Origin: Cantharellus purpuraceus
Lineage: Eukaryota; Basidiomycota; Agaricomycetes; Cantharellales; Hydnaceae
Reading direction: 5' to 3'
Assembly: GCA_025174535.1 (NCBI GenBank)
Contig: JALBUN010000004.1
Location: 496,001-560,000 of the forward strand
DNA length: 64,000 bases
The notes under the pieces are model-generated. The model searched no databases. It saw only the letters and a program-made list of their open reading frames with translations, and had not been told where the DNA came from. Below, in pieces: positions 15,201-25,700 of the stretch. Within the stretch, counting starts at the first letter, position 1, and each line of letters opens with the position of its first letter. Both the position numbers and the translations under genes were made by a program.

Positions 15201-16160
15201 GAAGAACAAGTGATACGCCATTTATTGTACATCGCCAACTTCATTGCGGGTGTTTCACCGGAGCGTGACCTCTTGGAACAGGCACCGAGCGTGTCTTAAT
15301 GCCATAACGCCTCATGTGACCACTCTCCATTCTGTTCAAACACCCCAATATGTCCGGTCATACAACTCTTGTCATTCTACCTTGCGGATTCGAACTCTTG
15401 CACAGCTTGACCCCATGGCGATCCGAGGACCATTTGCTTTGCTTAGCCTTGGATAAGTGCTGTCCCCATCAATGGCATCATTCGAGATCTACCTCCAATG
15501 CTGAGTACCCAGCGATGATCCCTGGGCATCATCGAGTTTCGAGTAATCGCAGAGATACAGTAGTGCGTCCAGGGTGTACAGCCGCTTCCTGGCGCATCTT
15601 GTGGGAGGACCCTGCCAACTTTGATTCTCTGGGATACCCGGGCTGTCTGGAGGTATCTACTTGTCCCCTCTCTTCGTGCTTCTCTCGGTTCTTCTCTTGT
15701 TAATGCCGCTGCATCTAACATGGCGTGTATGCATGCAGGGTGCTTGGGTTCGATCGCGTTATACCCCTTGCCGCAGCTCTTTTGCGAGACCCGGGTTCCC
15801 TAGAGCGTGCTTATCTAGGACCTTGCTCCATAACCTACACGAGGCCTTGTTACTTTGTAAGCGACAGCCAATCCAGGCAGCGTTTCCTTATCTCAGACGC
15901 TGGGCTTCGACTTATTACAGCTCCGCCCATCTCCAAAGTCCGCACGGCATCGGCAACCTTTTCACATGTCATTTGCAACTTCAAATGGTTCGGTTCCTAC
16001 CCAAGTGATATGTCGGAGTTTCGCTCCTCCGTCACGAATCGGAGACTCGGAGCTTCAGCCAGTATCATTCCAGAAAGGACCATATTCTAGCACCACCAGG
16101 ACTATCACCATCCCTGGTTTTCATATCTAGTGGCGCACAGTCGGACTTCTAGCCCGGCGC
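12226..16160. other. Gene-poor DNA, no gene recognised
   Basis: Several open frames of 70-125 codons occur (for example 12709-13002, 14969-15268, 15661-16008 and 15725-16090, all +). None shows a domain I know, none splices convincingly to a neighbour, and overlapping frames are open at 15.7-16.1 kb. A decayed gene at 14.9-16.1 kb is possible but unsupported. No terminal repeats or target-site duplications were seen. Confidence 0.45.
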
Positions 16161-17485
16161 TGTGAACATGAGCATAACTTTGACTTGTGGCGGCTACCGC
16201 GCCAACGGATTACATGTCGGGCGTAGCACCGGCGCCTCCTGTCACCAGTCACCCAGTGCCATTTCGGGACGGGCACTGGCGCTTCGGCGTTTAGCGAGTT
16301 CTAAAGGAGTGTGGGTTTCTCTAGCCAACTTTGGGGAAGGAGGGGAGCGGGGGAGGAGCGGATTTTCTGGGTCGGTTCTTTTTTTTCCTTGTTCACATGT
16401 CCGCATGCGATGTGTAGCTTCGATGCCGATGTTTTGTGTGAGAGGGAGGAAATGTCCGTGGTGGGGGGTTTTTGTTTTTCCCCAGCACGTTTTTTTCATT
16501 TCGCATGCTGTTGCCGCTGAATGCGGGGGGGAGTGACATGCAAGGCGGGGGTTGTGTATTTTGGCAGATGCACGCAACGTACGCTCGCGCGCGCAAGATT
16601 AGATTAACGTTTTTGGGCATGGCCCGGCTCTCAAGAGACATAAGCTAATATATGGATGGATGGCATGGACGTACTCCTGAGGACGCGTACGCCGTCCTGG
16701 GCACACACCTCGTGGCGGGCGCTGCGCAAACTAATTGCAGGATTCGCGGGGTTATGGACCACTGACCGGAACCACCGCCATATTGGGCACTGCGTGCCGC
16801 ACAGTGCATGGGAGGATTCGGAGGCGGGGACAAGGGACTTTGTTCGATGGGATGTGTGTATGGTTTTCAACTATATAGGTACTATATAGGTTTTCACTGG
16901 GTTGTAGGGTTAGGGTCCGAGGCTTGGCCGTGGCGCGTGTGTCTATGGTTGTATGTGCATGTTGTTACGTCTAGTAGCCCCATGGGACAGTCCGGCCAAG
17001 CTGCCTATGAGCCCAAGAGGAGCCCTTCCTCGTGCGACGGCACCGGGTGCTCCACCCCCGGGTATACGCGTGTCCCCACTGTACCCACCCAGCCAAGCCA
17101 GCCAGAACTGGACAGGCCCAAACCAACCCCCCCTCCTCGCCAGCACAGCGGCTAATTAGCATACTTTGCTTTGGGCTAGCCAGCAACAAACTTACAGGCC
17201 GCGTCAAAAGGGTTCGATCGACCAAAAAAAGACGAAGAAGAAGCCTTTGGAACGAAGAGCGTTCAAATGAAGCACTCGGTTGAGTTGTAGAATAAAAATA
17301 GGCTTTTGTCATATATATACAAACATGTATAGTATACTGAATTGAAAGCCTGCGTTTGTATAGGTATAACTGAATGAAAAACCCGCGTTTTCGAGTCGAG
17401 CCCCGAGGTGACCTTTCCATACAAACAACCCTACAAATGGATTAAGCGGGGGCGAGCGAGCGCCCAGGGTTTGTTGCCAGAATCC

Positions 17486-17507
17486 AGAATCCAGAATCCG
17501 GGGACCG
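17486..17507 (+). repeat. Short tandem repeat (ccagaat)n
   Basis: Three direct copies of a 7-base unit followed by duplicated ggggacc. A simple replication-slippage repeat inside the gene-free flank. Confidence 0.6.
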
Positions 17508-17671
17508 GGGACCAGGCGCAGGCGTGCGCCATAATATTACCCATGTGATGCGATGGATGGATGGATGCGGCCACCCGTACGTGCGTCTATCAGGAACGCT
17601 GTACGGCCGAGCGTGCGATTCCCCGGTAAATTAATAAAACACATTGGGAGTGTGGGATTTGGATATGTTGC

Positions 17672-17685
17672 GGGGGGGGGGGGGG
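17672..17685 (+). repeat. Homopolymer run of 14 G
   Basis: An uninterrupted run of 14 G. Such runs are unstable and error-prone in sequencing, so the exact length should be treated with care. Confidence 0.85.
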
Positions 17686-18019
17686 CTTCGAACGTTGCCA
17701 GTGGTTGTAGTTCTTTATTTTTACAATGGGAAGGGATGGGTGGTGGTAAAAACCAAAGATCAGCCAAGGTGGCTTGTTTTATGGAGGCTCATGAAAGATT
17801 TGCCGCTGAAACATGAGTTCGGGGTGGCAAGACGCTCATTAAGTGGTGGCATCTTAATTTGGAGAGGGGTCTTTTGATAATGAAAGAAGTTTTCTTTTTT
17901 TTTACCCGGATAGATGGCGGGTGGCAGATGATGGCGCTGATGATGCGCTTGCATACACTGACTGAACGAATCGGACTAGCTTGGTTGGGCTAGATGGGAT
18001 AATGTATACATATACATAA

Positions 18020-18055
18020 CGTTGGGTTCTAAATTGAAGAACACAGAACCCAACG
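18020..18055. repeat. Perfect 11-bp inverted repeat with 14-base loop
   Basis: The arm cgttgggttct (18020-18030) is exactly complementary to agaacccaacg (18045-18055). It lies in gene-free DNA and could form a hairpin or mark a small mobile-element footprint. Confidence 0.8.
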
Positions 18056-19701
18056 ATTCGAAACGGCGATGGAATTACCTATATCTATCTGCCATATTCA
18101 CACACACACATCGAAAAGCCTTTACCGCTGAGAGAAGCGCTGCATACTAATCCGTAATAACGCGTTAAAAGCCCAACAAGATGGGCGGGAGTGAGTGCTA
18201 GAGAGTTTCGAAGTCTTGCCTAGCTGGCTGGCGCCTGCTTCGCGACAGGTGTGTGCCACTCGCGCGGAGCGGGCGGTGGAATTGTCGAACGTTTTGGCGT
18301 CAGATGGATCGTGCTGGCTGCAGCGGTCGATGGACAATGGGACATGTCGGTTCGAAACACCTCCTCGTGAAGTGCATGCGTCATGGCCAAACATGTATCC
18401 GCATCTGCACGTACCACCGCCCCACCCCACGTGGACAATGTGAAACGAAAAACAACGAACGCACGAACGCACCGCGAACATCAACTCAGCATGGTACATC
18501 GCATCCCAGTCTGAGACCCCCACGCGCGTCCTCGGAGAGCTAGAAAATCATCACACACACACGCACGCACGTTCAAGTGGCAGTGGCGTCACGCCACACA
18601 AGTGCCACAGTGCACAGTCTCATTATCCTGCTGCTCCGACGAAATGCACGCTATTCATTGCAGGCATCTTTTATTTTGTATGTAGTTGTCTTTATTGGAG
18701 CGGTGACAGGGACGTAGCGGCAGATTTACCACTGCCATGACTAGTGCCGGCCACGAACATCATCAGGTAGCAGTAGCGCAAGCATCATCATGGCGCGCGT
18801 GAAGCAGCACCATTCCGAGCATGATTGGAATCACGCACGTCCCACTGGGCTGCCAGAGGGATAGCGCGCAAGAAGCGCATTGAACATTTCCACAGGGGGG
18901 GCGGGGGCGATCGACAAGGAACGACGTCAACATCAAGCAGCACCAGCGTCAGACGGCACCGATCCGAGCATCATCATGGGTGGCAAGGCGCGCAAAAAGT
19001 CTAGACGTTCGCCGAGTATCTCCAGTGGGGACCAGGACCAGGACCAGCATATTCTTGGGGGTGTGCCCACAGGGTGTGGTGGCAGGCGCTAGGTGCCTTT
19101 GCAGGACGCGTCCCGCTGGGAGGATGAACTTGGCGCACACTCGGTGTCGCGGTGGGCACGGGTGGGACTGTGTGTGCGGGAGTTGGACGTGTTCCAGGCG
19201 ATGGGTGGAGTGGCCTGAGGATCAGTGGGCCGTATCTAGAGGGCGATCACGGGGAGATGGAGAGAGGTTTGAGCTCGCGCCGGGAGAGTGTGTCGTGCGT
19301 GGACGATGGGCTGGGCTGGGGGATTTTCTGGCGCAAGGGGCGGTGGGGACTCGCGGTGGGAGGGATCGGAGTGGCCGACAAGGCCGGGAGGGCCGGAGAG
19401 GGAGAGGGAGAGGGAGAGACTTGGGCGAGGGAGTGAGACGGATAAGGAGATGGCGATCAAACGGGAGGAGATGATGGAGCGTGGCGACCAGAGAAGCGCG
19501 TCTGCAAATCTGGCGTTCATCAAAGAAGACGTGGCACGCAGAAGATGATGTCTGCCGTCACACCCATTTATAATCATTATTTTGGTTTCTCCATTTCGGG
19601 TCGCCCTTCCAGACGCGCAGGGCGCCAACGGCTCTCTCAATGGCACTGCTTCCATCTCCTTTAAAATCTGCTGCTGTTGCCCCTCCTCCTCCTCACACAC
19701 C

Positions 19702-21142
19702 ATGGCTATCCTTGACCCGACATCCTCCTTCCGCAGACAGCCCCCGACCGTCCACCTTGCGCCTGCCCACGCCGCCGCCGCCGCGCCCCGCCGCGCCACC
19801 GTGAGCTCCCCCACGCCCGCGCCCTCGTTCACGTTTTCAAACACGTTCGAGTCCCACCGGCCCCGCTCGCGGACCGACCGCTATTTCGACCGGCCGTACC
19901 CGTACCGGCGCTCGACGGTCTCTGGGCAGTCCCAGGGCCACAATGTGAACGATGCGCCGCAGCTGGTGCGTGTGGGAGTGGCCCCGTGTCTGTGTGTGGA
20001 CTGACCGTGCAGCTGCCCGCAGACCCCGCATGCCGATGACGCCATCCTCTGGTCTGCCTCGTCCAGTCCGATCCTGTCGAGCGTGGTGCTGCAGGACACG
20101 TCCCCCGCCCCGTCCTCCTCCTCCTGCCCCAGCCCCAGACTCGCCCCCCACGCCCCGTACGACTTTCCCTTCACACAGGCCCTCAATTCCCCCATCAACT
20201 CCTCCTCCTCCTTCACCCTCTGTCCCTCCCCCGAGGTCTCCTCCTCCATGGACCACCCCCGCACCATGCCCCCGCCCCCGCTCTTCTCCACCACCTTCCA
20301 CCCCGCCATCCGTCCCGCCACCGCCGCCGCCTCCGTCCCCGCCCTCTCCCCCGCCCTCGACGCCCACCCTCCCCCCGCCCCGCCCTCCTCCGAGTCCCCC
20401 CGCTACCACCCCCCCGACCGCCCCCCCCACACCCTCTCCCGCGAAGACCTCGCCGGCGAGGTCACCCGTCTCCGCGACCGCGTCCACCATCTCGAGTTCA
20501 TCAACGACCTCGTCCGTCTCCGCGTCGCCGAGCTCGAGTCCGACAACAAGGCGCGCGTGCACGCCGATCTCGGCCTCGTCGATCTCTCCGCCGACGTGGA
20601 CGCTCCTTCCGCCGCCGCCGCCGCCGCCGCCGCCCCACACCCCGCGTTTGCGTTTGTCAACCAGGACCTTGGCCCGCCGCCCCCCGACTGGGAGACCCGC
20701 ACGGCGGCGCGTCTGAAGCGCTTTTGCGCACTGAACCGGGCCGGCAACGCCCTCTGCGCGTGGCACGACTCGCGGCGCGAGCGGCGCGCTCATCCGCCGC
20801 GCATGGCCCCGCCCGAGACCCTCAATTGTGGGTGCACCTACGCCGAGGCGTTGTTCGAGGAGAGCCTGACCAGGAACGGCGTCGGTGCGTTTCATCCCGG
20901 GGAGAATGTCCGCATGGACCCTGCGTTGAGGAATCCATTGTTGAAGCTGTTGCAGCAGCGGTGCGTGTTTCCATGCCGTGCACATCCAGGTTTGGCTGAC
21001 GGCGGTCGCTGGCAGATATGGCTATCGGGATGGTGATTTTGAGAGGACGCCGGAGGGTGCGTGGCGGGATGGGGAGGATGCGCGGTCTTGGGAGCAGAGG
21101 GCGGCCAGTTCGGGGCGGTCGACGCGGCGCGAGCATCGCTAG
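19702..21142 (+). CDS. Orphan Pro/Ala/Ser-rich protein with conserved-looking C-terminal block
   Basis: Three exons; introns start after DAPQL (near 19965) and after KLLQQ (near 20961). The spliced protein of about 440 residues ends STRREHR. The N-terminal two thirds are low complexity (Ser, Pro, Ala; a run of eight Ala near the middle) and likely disordered. A short heptad-like segment EVTRLRDRVHHLEFINDLV could form a coiled coil. The C-terminal part is ordered in look: RLKRFCALNRAGNALCAWHD, CGCTYAEALFEESL, GVGAFHPGE, MDPALRNPLLKLLQ and YGYRDGDFERTPEGAW. I believe this block recurs in uncharacterised mushroom proteins, but that is memory, not a search. The start (cacaccATGGC) is the first good ATG after a CT-rich leader. 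Codons are extremely C-rich compared with neighbours. A regulatory or scaffold role is only a guess from disorder and isolation. Confidence 0.78.
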
Positions 21143-22663
21143 GCGATATGGCGCGTCCACCCACCTCCCGTCGTGAGAGCACCCGAATGCTCGGGCACTT
21201 GCATGCGAAGGGGCTCGAACAGACACGCATGCCATCGCGTAGTGCGTGTTGCCGCATGTTGGCGTTCCGACTCGTTTGTGTTTCTCATTGTTCCCCTCCC
21301 CCCATGTCGATGTCGCTCTTGCTGGTCGTTGCCGTTGTCGTCACTGTTTGCTGTCGCTGTTGGTTGGATATGGATTTTATGTCGCCTCCGCCCCCCCATG
21401 TGTTATCCCTCTTGCTCAGGTGTTTTCGCATTGTTTATTTGGATCGCTGCTTTCGTATATCTGCTTCCCCCCCGCGCCTCGCTTTGTTTCTTTTTCCTTC
21501 AAAAGCCATACCTATGTTGGGCCGTGTACGATATCGCTGTAACGTATGTTTTTTTTTTGTTTTGTTTGTTACACTCCCATTTTGCACTTTTTTCCTTTCT
21601 GCTGCGTGGGGTTTTTTTTCTTCGTTCTTTGTGGACCGCGGACACTGGAGGCATACCCCGTCCCGTCCTCTCGTCTTCCCATCGAAACACACCCACTTGG
21701 CCATATACGCACACACGCACGCATGGCTCCTGCTGAACGACCATATGCCCTGTGTTCGGACATTCAGTCGCCATTCCTCATTGTTGCTGATCTACACCCC
21801 ACCCCCCTCTCCTCTCCATGTATCGATGTCGTTGCCTACCTCTGTCCCTCCCTGCGGTCCAAGTTGTGTGTGTTTTTCAATGTCATTATATTATTTGTGC
21901 AAAATTGGGAGTGTCATGTTTTTTCTTTTGTGGTGCGTGCGTGCAAATGGTGTGGATGTGAATCGGACGGTTGATTATATGACCTATTGTGTGTGTGTGT
22001 GTTTTTTTTTTTTGTTTTCTGGTTTTTGGTGCATCTAAGCATGGTACCAGATCGAAGCGAATGTACCACGAACGGCGCTGCAGTTGATATAACTAAAACG
22101 TACAAAACTTCTCCACTCACTCGCCGCATCATAGAAGCGCGTGATCGCATCAAGTAGGCGGTGCTTACTGCCTTGGCAGCAGCGGCGCGCCTAGCCTAGC
22201 TAGCTTCTCTCTCCCACTTCTGGTGCAAAAGGGGCCCTGCTTGCTTTGCCTTGCCCATGCCATGCCATGCCATCCGACGTCGATGCATGCTCCTGATACT
22301 GAGCTAGTACGCCAACGCCGCTGCTGCTGCTGTTGCACAAATGCCCCAATGGCCCATTTGCGCGATATGCGCGATATGCGCCATTTAGCTTAGGCTGGCA
22401 ATTTTCGATAATTTTTTTTTTTTTTTGCCAATGGAATGCCTTAAATATGCCCATTCCCCCACCCCTCAATTGACCACTCCCCCCCTATACGTCTCCATCC
22501 CCACACGTCCCACGTCCCTCGTTCCTCATCCCTATGCCTATTGCCTTGCTTCGCGCCTTCTTCGCATTATGCAGTGGCAGTGCATGTACTTTAATGATGA
22601 CCACACCCAAGAAAAAAAAAAACATACCTGAATACCCGAACCTATCGGGCCTCTAATTTGAAT
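21143..22663. other. Pyrimidine-skewed 3' flank of the orphan gene
   Basis: Strongly T/C-rich on the + strand with many T-runs (for example 21548, 21612, 21999 and a long one near 22411), a GT repeat at 21990 and CCATG repeats near 22260. This skew keeps long frames open (one of 325 codons from 21061), but they lack any domain and are artefacts of composition. Probably a long 3' UTR followed by spacer. Confidence 0.5.
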
Positions 22664-22717
22664 ATGACGATACGAGCCGGACCTCACGGGCCCACGAGGC
22701 TCGGCTCGCATCGTCAT
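22664..22717. repeat. Strong imperfect hairpin (16-bp outer stem)
   Basis: Left arm 22664-22679 and right arm 22702-22717 pair at 15 of 16 positions. Inside the loop, cctc and gagg can pair again, leaving a small GC-rich apex. No gene overlaps it. It could be a structured RNA, a recombination footprint or chance in GC-rich DNA. Confidence 0.75.
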
Positions 22718-25700
22718 GGGATTCGCGAGGCCGCTTTGCCTCACCCTTGTGCCCCCTATACTCACTTATCCTATCTGATACTTGTATATACATAAAAAAC
22801 ACCAAATAATAATAAAAACACAATAAGATATCAGACGTCAAGCCAAGTCTGTCACCTGTTCGTGTTCATGTCCATGCCTGCCAGTAATCACGTTCAGCGC
22901 TCTCACTCGGATCCCAAAAAAAGCCCCATCCGCATCCAGACCCAACGGCATCCCAGGACTCGGGCTGGATTTCCTGGACAGTAACGAGATCCACACGGGG
23001 TGCCCACACACGCACTAATGGATCTCCGTCGTCCCTAGATCACACTAGGCAAAATTAACAAATCTGACATCTTTGACACTCTTTGAGGATCTCCCGGGAA
23101 TATTTTTGATCTCTGATTCAATATATAGGCATCACGAACCCGAACGTATCGATCGGTAGAGTTCGAATCGAAGCGTCATGCAATCGAAGCAGGGACACCC
23201 GTTGCCAGGTATCGAGGGGGGGGAAGGGGCGAGAAGGGATTAACGGAATCAACATCTACTCGAACGCACGGACCTGGTATGCCACATTTTGATCGTTTCA
23301 GAACGGTGGAAACGTTTGGACACACCGACGCAACGTCGTGTACATTTGCACCAGCGCCTGTACGTCATTCAAAAATCCAAAACTCTCTGTGAAATGCTTA
23401 ATGATGGCCCAGGCAACTTGGTGCTTACAAACACACACATACGGGTATGCACGTATTGCGAGTCCGCCCACAGCCTGGCTTGCCTGCCCTCACGCTTCTG
23501 TTCGGCACGGCGCAGAAAGGAAAAATGATGGGAGCCTGAGGTTGATGGGTCGTATCACCGGCTGAATAAAGTGGACTTAAAACGTGGGAGGGGATGGGTG
23601 GAACAAATGTTCAAGAAGCAAGCAGAACGCCCTTGGGACTGACTTTATGTGCTTGTCCCATCCCGATCGTTTTCAGGGTCCTTGCGCCCATATCGACTAG
23701 TCGCATTGAGCTACATGTCCCTATGCGCGGTTGTGCGGTGCTTTTGTTCTCGTACTTGGTGTTGCGCGACGTCTTTCGATGCTGAGTTTTGCCGCTGCAA
23801 TGGCAAGTGTTCAGCGTTCAACGGTCAAAACGGTCGGTGCTCGACATTCAACGGGTCCGGTGATCATAACCTCGTGGGTTGGTGGGGTTGGGACACAGTA
23901 CCGGGTCTTTCTTCGCGTTCCTTAATTTCGCAGCCCTTTCAGGTTCGCATGAATTCATCGATACACCGATGGCCCGGAGAAGAGCGTGGGGAGGAGCTGT
24001 GCCGAGGGTAGGCACTCAATGCGGGAGGTATTTGACATTCGCAGATATGACAGCGCTTTCACTGATCCCGATCGTGCGTTGCATATTATTGTATGTCTGT
24101 GCGTCTGTGCATCTGTGCGTCCGTGCGTGTGAACCCACAGTGCCAGGATGGATAAGTTGGCTCTTACATGCTATATAATTTGCAGCGCCCTCGGGCCAGT
24201 GCATGCACTGCCTATCGGTTCCAGATTGCAGGGTTGGGGTTCATGGGAGGGGAGCCGATCCGAGTGTGCGTTCCCGAGCTAGAAGGTTGTAAGGTTATCG
24301 AGATATCACGATCTCATCAGGACATCATGGCATCATTATGCACGGGCGACCCTGCCGGCAAAACGGACTCGACACCTCCACAAATCGCGATTCATCCAGA
24401 TGCTTAGCCATGGCGTAGCCTTCCGTTCAAGTCTGTTCAAAGGGGGCACAGGCGCTTAAGTACTTATGCTTTGCCATGCAGGCTGGCAAAAAAGGCGGCC
24501 TCGGTGAGGTTACTCCATTTGAACGTCAACCTTTGGGCTACCTAGCAGGCTGAGAGAGTTGCGTATTACGTCGGGCAGCGTTGAGCTTAGGGGGTGACTT
24601 ATAGGGAGGTGCGCAGTTACAATACAAAGCTATAGCCTATAGGAAAGTATAGGGGGGCCGCCGCCGAGCTTACCGAGGGAGTCACAAGTATTGAAGAAGT
24701 AACGTAAAGGCGAAGTCTAGCGCCGGCCGACAAACAAACATTACGAGACCATCTCGCACATATACGTGCACATGTCGACTAAAGACAGGCAGCATCACGT
24801 TGAATGCAATCTGACTGAAAATTTCCCAGAGTCGTCACGCGGCATAACAATGTGCCACTTTAGTTTATGCTTTATGCTTAGATCTGGCTTCCCAGGCCTG
24901 GATCCAGTAGCTCAGCGAATGGCAGTGGGCTCTGTTAGAAGTGTAGCATTCTCTAGTTACCGTAGTCATTACATAATATTCACTCTTTTACTTCATACCG
25001 TCAACCCGTGCTAGGCTTTCATCGCCCTCACACTTCTTACAGGCTCGGAATATTGAAATAGCACCGAACGTACTGCTACCACTTAAGGCAAGCCCAGGTT
25101 TGACCTGAAGAGGTGCACAATTAACTCAAGATCAGTGGCGGCAGCTCCCAAAGGCCCCACCGGCCCATACGCTAGTCCCCTCATACTCACCATATTGTTC
25201 TAACTCATGGATTTTAACATGTATTACATAATATCTGTGGACAAAACGAATAGCTCAATGCACGAGGATCACGCAGGACTGAACCACAAAACTCATCGAC
25301 ATCCTGAATTTTGCCTAAAACGCAGGCTCGGTGCGGGTTCCACTGGCCAGCAGTATGTATGTCGCATCATTACCGTCTTCCACAGTAAAGCCTGGGAATG
25401 CCACCTATGCCATTAACCCAGTACCAGGGAGTGTTCTGCCCCCTCCCCCCTCAAGGCAGAAGAAAAAGAAGAAGAAGAAAAGGCAAACCCAGTGTCTCGT
25501 CTCCTCCACGTTTCTAACTCCCTTGAGTGAAATAATTCAGGGCAACCGACTCCCATTTACTAAAAGGCCGGTATATCCTCCCCTCGGGGGATATCCTTCT
25601 CCTGCCTTCTCGCCGTTGACGTATGGGTTTCAGCCACTCGTTTGGTCATCCCGTCCTTGATCTATTTATCTCCCACAGCCTGTATCGGGATATCTACCTA

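Larger units (their letters stand above)
16161..19701. other. Long 5' flank of the C-rich orphan gene
   Basis: No coding signal. The stretch is a patchwork of strand-skewed low-complexity DNA: G/T-rich at 16.3-16.6 kb, C-rich at 17.0-17.16 kb, a run of 14 G at 17672, a hairpin at 18020-18055, CA repeats at 18.1 and 18.55 kb, and a purine-rich block at 19.15-19.46 kb (repeats of gagagg). A TTTATAA at about 19567 is a possible TATA element for the gene at 19702. Open frames here come from skewed composition. Confidence 0.5.

Noticed and set aside
15380..15400. A sequence resembling a tRNA B box (GAGTTCGAATCC on the minus strand)
   Set aside because: The flanking bases cannot form a T-stem, and no A box or acceptor stem is present at the right distance.
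17211..17223. Second tRNA B-box-like sequence (GGGTTCGATCGACC)
   Set aside because: No acceptor stem, D-arm or anticodon arm upstream.
19837..20985. A 382-codon Gly-rich open frame on the minus strand
   Set aside because: It lies antisense to the spliced orphan gene and is open only because the DNA is so C-rich on the + strand. The sense frame has introns, a good start and a structured C-terminus.
21061..22038. A 325-codon + strand open frame rich in Phe, Ser, Pro and Cys
   Set aside because: It follows from the T/C skew of the 3' flank, starts within the last exon of the orphan gene in another frame and shows no domain.
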